The position numbers and the translations under genes are program-made. A DNA stretch of 64,000 nucleotides from Chaetomium olivaceum. Its lineage: Eukaryota; Ascomycota; Sordariomycetes; Sordariales; Chaetomiaceae. Below are positions 56,185 to 64,000 of the stretch, piece after piece. The notes beneath the pieces were generated by a model. The model was not told the DNA's origin. It worked only from the letters and a program-made list of their open reading frames with translations, and made no database searches. The stretch's first letter is position 1. Each line of letters begins with the position of its first letter. The stretch lies in assembly GCA_039881045.1 (NCBI GenBank), contig JAYWVB010000077.1, positions 1 to 64,000 of the forward strand, written 5' to 3'.

Positions 56185-57451
56185 ATGCCGCCCTTCCGTG
56201 CCGAGCATATGGGCTCGCTTTTACGACCCCAAGCTTTGCTAGATGTTCGCGAGGCCATACGGGAAAAGGGCCTGAGCCCGGAGACTGCCGGCCTGCCCGC
56301 TGTTGAGGAAGAGGCGGTCGGACACGTCGTGAAGCTTCAGCGGGACTTGGGGCTCAAGGCAGTGACCAGTGGCGAATACAACCGCACCCGCTTTTGGGGG
56401 CTGATGTGGGACGAGTTCGAGGGGACAGTCCGTCTCCAGGATGCCGATGCTGCGTTATTCCGATTATATCACCCTGACGTGGTCAGCCTCGTCGAAGCCG
56501 CCCGGAAGGTTATGCCGGGTGATTCAGTCATTGCCGGTTCCAAGTTGCGGCACAACCCAGAAAAGTCACAATCCAACCTCCACGAGCTTCGTCTTGTACA
56601 GAAGTTCGTTCCCCAGAGCGAGTGGGATAGCATCAAGCTCACCATGATCACGCCCGCTTGGTTCCACATGCGCTATAAGCAAGGGAAGGCCTACTCAAAG
56701 GAGGCGTACGCAAACGATGCCGAATACTTCAAGGATGTTGCCAAGGTCTATCAGGCCGAGCTGGACCAGCTATACAAGGCCGGGCTCCGCAACGTCCAAT
56801 TTGATGACCCCGGTCTCGCCTGTGAGTGTGACCGTTGCCGTTCGCCGCTGTCTTGCCCTCACAACGCTCACCAAGTCTCCAGATTTCTGTTCCGACAAGT
56901 TCCGTCAGGGATGGGCTGAGGACTCAGACAATATTGGATCCGTCGATGATCTTCTCGACGCCTACATCAACCTCTATAACGACTGCATCAGCAAGTTGCC
57001 TGCCGACTTCCATACCGGTGTGCACCTCTGCCGCGGAAACTTCATTGGAGGGAGATTCTTCTCTGAAGGGGGTTACGATGTGATCGCCCAGAAGCTCTTC
57101 ACGGAGCTGAAGGTCAACACCTTTTATCTCGAGTACGACACTGCGCGAGCCGGTGGGTTTGAGCCGCTCAAGTTTCTTCCCAAGAATAGAAACGTCGTAA
57201 TCGGTGCCATTTCCACCAAGCTGCGCGAGCTCGAAGACAAAGAGGAGGTGAAGAGGAGAATTTACCAGGCGGCAGATTTCGTAGCTGAGGGGAACGGCCA
57301 GACGCGTGAGGAGGCTCTGAAGCGCATTTGTGTCAGCCCGCAGTGTGGTTTCAGCACCCACGAAAGCGGTTACCCGTTGACCGAGGAGGACGAGAAGAAC
57401 AAGTTGGCTCTCATCCGCCAAATTGCCGATGAGATTTGGGGTGAGCCGTGA
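56185..57451 (+). CDS. MetE C-terminal-domain-like methyltransferase
   Basis: Exons 56185-56821 and 56883-57451; 401 residues, starting at MPPFRAEHMGSLLRP. It has the TIM-barrel fold of cobalamin-independent methionine synthase's C-terminal half. Zinc ligands are visible as HLC in TGVHLCRGNF, Glu in FYLEYD, and Cys in VSPQCGF. The substrate-binding VQFDDPGLA segment ends exactly at the intron. It lacks the N-terminal half of true methionine synthase (usually about 760 residues in total), so it belongs to the short MetE-like proteins that transfer methyl groups using unknown donors or demethylate small molecules. It is 660 bp upstream of and co-oriented with the EthD-hydrolase gene; a joint catabolic role is possible but unproven. 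Confidence 0.85.
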
Positions 57452-58114
57452 GCTAGTTGAGGGGGGACAAGAGGGGCGTTTGCACTCTGAGGTTTGGCGA
57501 GCTTAAAGAACAGATCAGCGGGGCTTCGCGGATTAGATATTCAACAAGACTATGTAGAGTTCACTTTGGGGTTGGTCATGGTTGGGCGGTCTTGGATATC
57601 AACTTCCAGAGAAAAGGCGGCGGGCATCTAGGCGGCAAGCACACGAATGCGATTCCTGCTGAGCTACGGATCAGTTTCCGTTGAATTGGCTGAAGCACAC
57701 TATTGCGGTCCAGGAAGTGATTTTGTTGTAATTATGGTCCTGGTCTTGCTGTGTAGCAGTCGTCTCATGGTACATTTTTGGTGCTTCTTGGATGTCGGGT
57801 AACCCCACCGAAAGCGAGCAAGCTCCGGGAAAACCCTTTACCTGGTAACTACCGCAGCCGGGGCAAAAGCCGGTATCCACCACTTGTCTGGATGTCACTC
57901 GTCAGCGGTTCTGCCCCTGGCCCGAACACCGGCCGGTTGTCCCGAACGTTTGCGTTTCTGTTCCTCCAGTTTACCCTTACAGGTTTATACGCCACTATCA
58001 AGTTGACTTGTATCGAGCAAAATATCGAGCCAAAAGTCGACTTAAACGGAATTATCAAGTGCTGAGGTAGTCCCTACTTCACTCTTCAAACCCCGCCCCC
58101 GCTTGCTCGCAATC
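57452..58114. other. Spacer between the methyltransferase and hydrolase genes
   Basis: It should contain the terminator of the first gene and the promoter of the second, including a TTCACTCTTCAAACC pyrimidine-rich stretch before the ATG. No gene seen. Confidence 0.4.
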
Positions 58115-59741
58115 ATGGCACCCAACGGTCCGGGAATGCTCTTTGTTACTATGCAACCCCATCAGGGGCTATCACTGGACCAGTTCCACGAATGGTATAA
58201 TAACGAGCATGGCCCGACGCGGCTGCGTCTGCCGCACATCTTCACGAATGGACTTCGGTATCGGGCTACCGACGGCCAGGAGCCGCAATTCCTGGCCGTG
58301 TACGATGTGACATCCATGGCACACCTCGAAACACCCACCTACACCGAGTTACGGGCGAACCGCTCCTCCCGCGAAGCAACCACGATCGGCCAAGTCGACG
58401 TCGACCGTAGATTCTTTGATCTTGTGGCCATGCAGCAAAGTTCCTCATTTAAACCCATTGAGAAGCTAACAGACGCCGAAGCAGAAGGGCTTGTGCTCGT
58501 ATCGGTCGAGATCTCGCTCCGCTCGGGCGTCGAGGGCGCGGAACAAGCTGTAACAGAGTGGTACAACGAAGAGCACATCCTGATGCTCTCCAAGATTCCA
58601 GGGTGGCTGCGCAGCCGTGTCTTCCGCACACCCTCCGTCATCGAGGGCAAAGTTGGCGAAGTCAGGATTGTTACGTTGCACGAATACACCAAGGAGAATG
58701 GGCTTGGGGGTCCCGAGCACAAGGCATCCATGAACACCCCCTGGTGACGACGTTTCCGCCAAGCACATTGCTCACAAAGGGCGCCGCACGTATGAGTTGT
58801 TCTACGTCTTTGGCCCTGCACCGAGGGAGCTTGATGCCTTGTCGAGATTGCCACAACTCGCCGCTTTCTCGACCGTCGACCGGCGGATATCTACAACGCC
58901 CGGCGAAAAGGATGCGGCAATCCAGGCTTTCGTCACGACATCAGACGGCCTAACCATCGCTTACCGGCTGGAGGGAAACCCATCTCCGAGAGCGCCTACA
59001 TTGGCCTTTTCCAACTCCTTGCTCACCTCGATGCATATGTGGGACCCGCTGGTTGCCATCATCAAGGCAGCGCGCCCCGACCTTCGAATCCTGCGGTACA
59101 ACACCCGCGGCCGGCACGACGTGCCCTCTCCCCCCGTTCCCGCTGACCTCGACATGCTCAGCGATGACCTTGCGACCCTCCTTTCAGCTCTACGTATCTC
59201 CAAGCTTCACGCCCTAGTAGGCGTTTCTATGGGCGGTGCTACCACGCTCAAATTCGCCATCAAATACCCTGCCCTTCTGGACAGGTTTGTCGCTTGTGAC
59301 TTCAATGTCGCCTCTAGCGACGCCAACACGGCCGCCTGGAAGGACCGCATTGCTGTCGCTGAAGGCCCCGACGGCGGCATCCGGAAGCTGGCTGGTCAGA
59401 CTGTTGAACGGTGGTTCCATCCCCACACCATGGTCGAGAAGAAGGATGTTGCAAACTGGATGACGGACATGGTTGCCACCAACAGTGTCCAGGGGTTCAG
59501 GTATTCTTGCCAGGCGCTGTGGAACTACAATATGCACGATGAGATGAGGAGTGTAAAAGTCCCTGGGTTGTTGGTTGTCGGCGATGGGGATGGAAAGGGG
59601 GCTCTGGTGAAGGCTATGGATGGGTTCAAGGGGTCCCTAGGCTCCAGCGGTACTGACCTTAGGATTGTACCCCAATCTGGGCATCTCCCCATGGCTGAAT
59701 CACCTTCTGAGTTCTGGGATGGCATTGCCACTTTTCTTTAG
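58115..59741 (+). CDS. EthD-like double ferredoxin-fold domain fused to an alpha/beta hydrolase (enol-lactonase-like), one frameshift
   Basis: ATG at 58115 (the codon at 58103 is TTG). The first 210 residues hold two EthD/dimeric alpha-beta-barrel repeats, marked by FHEWYNNEHGPTR and TEWYNEEHILML. Then comes an alpha/beta hydrolase like 3-oxoadipate enol-lactonase: oxyanion region LAFSNSLLTSMHMWDP, LRYNTRGRHD, nucleophile elbow GVSMGG, VVGDGDGKG with the acidic residue, and the catalytic His in PQSGHLPM. The two parts lie in frames differing by one base. Removing one C from the five-C run at 58736-58740 restores one protein of 541 residues without any other stop. Such fusions fit degradation of aromatic-derived lactones. 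The reading-frame break is probably a homopolymer error, but that is not certain. Confidence 0.82.
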
Positions 59742-59854
59742 AATCTGATTTAACACAGTTTTTACCCCTCGTGCTTAATTATATTAGTTGCGTTGGATAA
59801 TATCTTGTGTGACGAGTCCTTTCTCTTTCGTTTACCTCCATGTGATCATCTGTA

Positions 59855-60938
59855 TTAATACCTACCGCTACTCTCCGTTGTACTGTGTGGGTTATTCGAA
59901 AGCTCACCATCAAACAACCCTTGTTTGTCTTCATCCTGAACCTGTGGCGCGACCGCTATCTCCCCACGGATAATCTCAACCACCGAGATCACAGGTAGGA
60001 TAAGCATGAGCAGCGATAGTAACTGGCCAAAACTCCACTGCTTTTCCCCTTCGTCGCTGAGCTTCACGTCGGGGGTACCAAACGCTTGCGATAACAAATA
60101 GGCCCGGATAGTCGCTCCTAGAAAGACAAAATGGTTAGCGGTCTTTCCATCAAAGAAGCTGAGTCTGTATTCAGTATGCACGACATACCAATGGCAATGG
60201 CCGACATCAGGATCAGGCCGGCCACTTGAACCACTTTGTAGAACCTCTGCTTCCGGCTCTGCAAGTACCACGTCGCCAGACCAAAGACGATGCAGTTCCC
60301 AGCAATTGTGACAATGGTCCCAACATAATCGAGGCCCCCGACGTTGGAAGTAGTCGAGTCTAGTACCCATACACAGCCGATCGGTAAGGTATTCGGCAGC
60401 CCCTTGACCTTGCTCTGTAGCACGTAGATTCCATACACGCATGAGAGGGCCAGGTTCACAAACATCAAGAGTTGTCGCATCCATCTCAGCACCCAGTCCC
60501 TCTTGAAGTCTTTGACCAGCGCTAGGAGAGCCGCATTATGTGTCGCCATCGAGAGCAACGCGAGCATCCAGATAAGGAAGAAGTGGTACGGCACCAATGA
60601 GTTTGACTTCGCCAACCCTATGCTTTGTAGCCCGATACCGACCATAATCTGCTGGTCGGAGTACCCGCTGAGAAGTTTCCGCCGGATCACTGATTGATTC
60701 CGATGTATGTTCGGGGGAGACGGTCGCCGCATCAATTCCTGTAGAACTAAACTGGCCGAGATGCCCAACGCCAAACCTGCTGTAATCGTTGAGGCAAGGA
60801 GAACCTGCCATTTGGTAGTTAGCATAGCATGTAACAAGGTACAACGGAGGGATGAAGCGTTCATACACCTGCTCCGGCGATACCAGCATCGCTCGGCACA
60901 GTTGCCGGGATATCAGTACAGTTTCCCCGACCGAACAT
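59855..60938 (-). CDS. Six-TM integral membrane protein of unknown function
   Basis: Three exons: 60867-60938, 60189-60804 and 59855-60117; 316 residues, exact codon sum. The first exon encodes a short polar leader with one Cys (MFGRGNCTDIPATVPSDAGIAG). Hydrophobic helices begin at VLLASTITAGLALG, YHFFLIWMLALLSM, LLMFVNLALSCVYG, YVGTIVTIAGNCIV, VVQVAGLILMSAIA and LLSLLMLILPVISV. The C-terminus is an acidic, Gln/Ser-rich tail after IIRGEI. The layout (N-term leader, helices, hydrophilic tail) resembles uncharacterised membrane proteins common in Sordariomycetes; I cannot assign a family. It converges with the hydrolase gene, with only 113 bp between their stops. Confidence 0.7.
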
Positions 60939-61586
60939 CTCAAAAGTTTGGAGGCGTATAAACTTGAAGAAGGGTTAAGTGGAAAATAACCACGGCCCGC
61001 TGCCGAAGGTTAGATTTCAGGGAAATGTTCGCGACCGCCGGTCTTAAAAATGCTGGCATGCGAAGTGCCTTGATTGCCGCGTCCTGAAACACAGGGGATA
61101 CGGCCGGGGCCAACCAAAAGGCCAAGCTGAATCACTGGCCGACGGGAATGAGACCACCACAACACAACGCTCTCCTCGGCGGCAACCGCTGACGAATAAA
61201 AATGCTATATTTGGACAAAGGGCCAGTTTATAATTTCGACCACTTGTCGTGACTGAAATAGTCGTCTTCAAAGATATTTCATCCTTTCAATGCAGTGTTG
61301 CTAGGAGCGAGAAGGTAGAGTGGTCACCGTGTTGCCATTTAACATAAATAATAACCTACACAAAGAACAGGATCAAGGCTTCGCCCTTTGTCAACCTAAA
61401 GTCCCGGTGAATGCAGGAATAGCTTTCTGAAAATATATGATCATTTCAACAATGATATTCGTAACAGCAAAGCGGCCTCGAAGTTTGCACAGGACGGGCA
61501 CGATGTCAGAAGAATGGTAGGTATTAGATCATATATCGAGTATCCTCCCGCCTTACATTATATGGCTGCTGCGTCTCGTCGAAAGG
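60939..61586. other. Intergenic between membrane protein and LPMO genes
   Basis: AT-rich in parts (61330-61460). Contains the promoter of the membrane protein gene and the 3' region of the LPMO gene. No gene seen. Confidence 0.45.
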
Positions 61587-62311
61587 CTAGGCCCATGTCT
61601 GACCTCTGACTCTATGCTTGTGGGAATGTTCTGGCTCAGTAGAAGCCGCACCAATGCTGAAGTCCACGCACGACTCATATGTCTGCCCCTGCCCGAACCA
61701 ATACCACTGGATGACCTGTGTCGCCCAGACGCGTTAGATCTATTTTAAACTGCGAGTCCAACGTTTCTGGAGCGGTGGTCAATAGGAACAAGGTGACTTA
61801 CACAAGCCCCAGCTTCGGCACACTGGTCCCCGAGCTCAGGAATGGTCACACTGAACTTTGTCTGGTTTGCCGGCGGGTTGGCGGAACCGGCATAATGGTC
61901 AGGCCATGCAACCAAAGGCGTGCCGATGACGCTGTTGCTAGCTGTATCGACGACCGAAACGTTGGCATGTCCCTCGTGTGGGATCCGGATCCAGACATCG
62001 AAATCGACCACCTGGCCGGGGGTGTAGCTCTGCACGTTGGCGGCATTGTCGGCAAACTGGTAGCCTTTGCAGAGCCAGAGGTTGCAGTTCTCGGGGTCGT
62101 ACGGCGCCTCCAAGCCGCCTGGGTTGGCTCGGAGGAGAGCTTCGGGGTACGAGGTGTTGTCGGCTCGGTAAAACTCAGCCATGACCTTGCCGCATGCTGC
62201 CTCGGTGGCTTCTCCCGGCCCACGTGTTGCCGGCTTTCTGACAAGGCCGTGTGCCGAAGCCTGGGAAACGAGCCCAGCAAGACCGAACAACGACACAGAG
62301 ATGAGATGCAT
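61587..62311 (-). CDS. Secreted lytic polysaccharide monooxygenase (AA16-like)
   Basis: Exons 61802-62311 and 61587-61715, 86-bp intron; 212 residues. The ATG at 62311 gives a clean signal peptide (MHLISVSLFGLAGLVSQASA) and places His as the first mature residue, HGLVRKPATR, as needed for the copper histidine brace. Other features: Cys pairs (AACG, CNLWLC, QCAEAGAC, ESC), HEGHANVS containing a candidate second brace His, an N-glycosylation site NQT, and the exon 2 segment QWYWFG with the likely axial aromatic residue. No carbohydrate-binding module. It would oxidatively cleave cellulose or another polysaccharide outside the cell. The family assignment is by resemblance; AA11 or a related family is not excluded. 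Confidence 0.8.
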
Positions 62312-63018
62312 GGTGCTAAAAGTGGGAGAGGTGTTTGTAGTATCAAGGAACTTGTGCCTCCTGACCATCGAAGCTCGGTGGATTTCGCCATCTCTTAAGT
62401 ACTACTTTCACAATTCCCGTCCCTGCTTGTCAATGGTGGGCACGGAAGAAGGAAACACGGCTTTTAGACGCTCCGGTTGATTTGGCTAATCATTCCCTTG
62501 TTGGATGAGAAAGAGGGTCATAGCGGCCAATGGCCACTTGGCAAAATGTGGAAAGGGGTGATCGAGATAGACATCATTGATTAATTATCGGACCTTCGGC
62601 AACAAGTCGGCCGAATCCCACTCCAACTAGAGACAACCGGCCGTCCCGGGTCGTGGAAAGGATGGGAGGTTCTCCCGCGTTTGCAACTAATATCAGATAC
62701 CGCCGGATTTAGGAGGTAATGCAATGCAGACGCAGGGGAGTTCATTCTGGGCACATTTGTTAGCCTTGACCTGCTTGTACGTTGACGATATGCCTATAAT
62801 ACGACTCGCTATCTGCGGTTGGCCTAGGCACCGTCGCCCTAATCTACCCCGAGCAGTGACGTCTAAACTACATACAAAAGCTTAATACCATTTCCCGACT
62901 TGGTCCCCATCAGGGTTCCATCGAAGCGGGCCAATCACTGTTTCATGCCAATGTTTCATGTTAAAAGCCCATCTTATCGCGTCAGGCAAACTCCTCTTGC
63001 CCTGTGATGGCTGTTTGG
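62312..63018. other. Spacer between LPMO and cytochrome genes
   Basis: Promoter of the LPMO gene and 3' region of the cytochrome gene, both on the minus strand. A possible CreA-type site (SYGGRG) could not be singled out with confidence. No gene seen. Confidence 0.4.
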
Positions 63019-63786
63019 TCAAATGGTTAGGGGGGTAGCAGAAGCTTTCTCAACCAATTCAGCGAAGTCGGCAATCTGAGCGCTCTTTAGATCGTGTGTC
63101 CACCTGCCCCGAGAGTTGTGGATGCTGAACCGGGTGGCATTGTTGGCCGGCTCCGTAGGGGGCCTTGCTGCCTGCGCATACGCTAGTGACACTGTGCCGG
63201 CCGGGTCAAGATTGGTGCTGCCCCACGAACTCACGCCCTTGGCGAGGACGGTGAGCGTCCAGTGAGTGGTGTTGGCCGTTGAACCGGGGAGGACAATGTA
63301 GGAAGCTCCGGTAAAGGGGGTGGGGTATGACCGGGAACTACAAATCAGTAGAGTGTAAGTAAGCTGATTTGACACGCATTGTTTGTCGCGTCTTGAAGCG
63401 GTGTGGTCAAGTAGGGTTTATTGCACCCTCGACATCCTTTCCTTCACTCACCTTGCACTTCGGCTCGAGACAACAGTCTTGTCCCCGTTGGCCCAACCCA
63501 CCGTTAAGGGGTTGTTGACCATCACACCACCCCACGCGATGGCTGCCCAGCCTACCGTCTGCGGGGCCTCGATCTGGAGCAGGACATCAAAATCGCCCGC
63601 TGTGGCCGTGTCAGGAATGGCAATTCGGTATGCAATCTTTTCAGGGCTCAGCCATTCAGAATAGCATATGGTAGTGGCGGCATCGCAATACTTGGCCGCC
63701 GAGATAGCCGCGCTCTGTGGGACGGGGTTCCCCAGGCAAATGATTCCAAGGACGAGCGCCGTTACGGCGAGGTGAATAAGACCCAT
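63019..63786 (-). CDS. Stand-alone CDH-type haem b cytochrome domain (AA8-like), secreted
   Basis: Exons 63452-63786 and 63019-63337, 114-bp intron; 217 residues. Start at the ATG at 63786, giving a signal peptide (MGLIHLAVTALVLGIICLG). The domain matches the cytochrome of cellobiose dehydrogenase: YCDAATTICYSEW near the mature N-terminus, then WGGVMVNNPLTVGW with the haem-ligand Met, VVSSRSA, and NTTHWTL with the haem-ligand His. Glycosylation sites NTT and NAT. There is no flavin dehydrogenase domain, linker or CBM. Secreted cytochromes of this kind can shuttle electrons to LPMOs. It lies 700 bp upstream of the LPMO gene on the same strand, which makes a partnership plausible, though unproven. 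Confidence 0.85.
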
Positions 63787-64000
63787 TGTCTCTGTATCTC
63801 GGCGAGTGAGATAGACTGTAGTTGAACAGAACGGGTAGGATGAATGAGGACCACATGAGATGATTCCGTTGGTGAGTGCACTCCGAGGTATATAAACCAT
63901 TGCATCCATACAATTCTTGCAACCTTTATCCGGGCTTTCCAGTCGCTCCCGACTGCTCGTTTACCTTGAAAGTCAAAGTCCGGGACGGCTGATCTCGAGC

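Noticed and set aside
56185..57451. Annotation as methionine synthase
   Set aside because: Only the C-terminal barrel is present, about half the normal length, so homocysteine methylation with folate is not supported.

Overview
The window is fungal nuclear DNA, most likely from a filamentous ascomycete of the Sordariomycetes. This rests on small introns (about 53-127 bp) with GTRNGT donors and CTAAC/CTGAC-like branch sites, on the gene content (highly reducing polyketide synthase, CFEM/PTH11-type receptor, cellular RNA-dependent RNA polymerase, cellobiose-dehydrogenase-type cytochrome, LPMO), and on CCCTAA-type telomere motifs. I have not fixed the genus; the CDH-type cytochrome and LPMO would suit a plant-biomass or dung saprotroph.

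The window has two halves. Positions 1 to about 29,300 look subtelomeric. They hold gene-poor DNA with a hAT-like remnant, minisatellites, short interstitial CCCTAA tracts all reading in the left-telomere orientation, a broken telomere-linked RecQ helicase (TLH; 6286-11543) with a partial duplicate, four co-oriented relatives that share OrsD-type C2H2 finger pairs (12048-23176), and a 3'-truncated Ty3/gypsy retrotransposon (23690-29308). Positions about 29,570 to 64,000 are ordinary gene-dense chromosome.

The main observation is in the subtelomeric half. Three of the OrsD-family proteins and the TLH helicase carry, after the finger pair and an acidic linker, a domain with the full tyrosine-recombinase signature: box I Arg in an R-x-x-E-L context, a beta-hairpin Lys, a box II Arg, and His followed exactly nine residues later by Tyr. 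The family therefore looks like zinc-finger DNA-binding tyrosine recombinases, one of them fused to RecQ, arranged head-to-tail near a chromosome end. One member ends in a second finger module matching the N-terminus of the helicase, and another has the order recombinase-then-fingers, so module shuffling has occurred.

The core half starts with a CFEM/PTH11 receptor, followed by a compact candidate polyketide locus: an MFS exporter divergent from a cytochrome P450 without membrane anchor, then a 10-exon highly reducing PKS (KS-AT-DH-MT-ER-KR-ACP). Then come a YhhN membrane protein, a PI-phospholipase C, an RdRP of the SAD-1/QDE-1 superfamily, a MetE-C-like methyltransferase next to an EthD/alpha-beta hydrolase fusion, a six-TM protein, and a redox pair: an LPMO with N-terminal histidine and a stand-alone CDH-type haem b cytochrome.

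Several otherwise intact genes (PKS, RdRP, hydrolase fusion, one recombinase gene) carry single-base frameshifts, some next to C/G runs. Consensus sequencing error is a serious alternative to real gene decay, and should be settled with reads before any of them is called a pseudogene.
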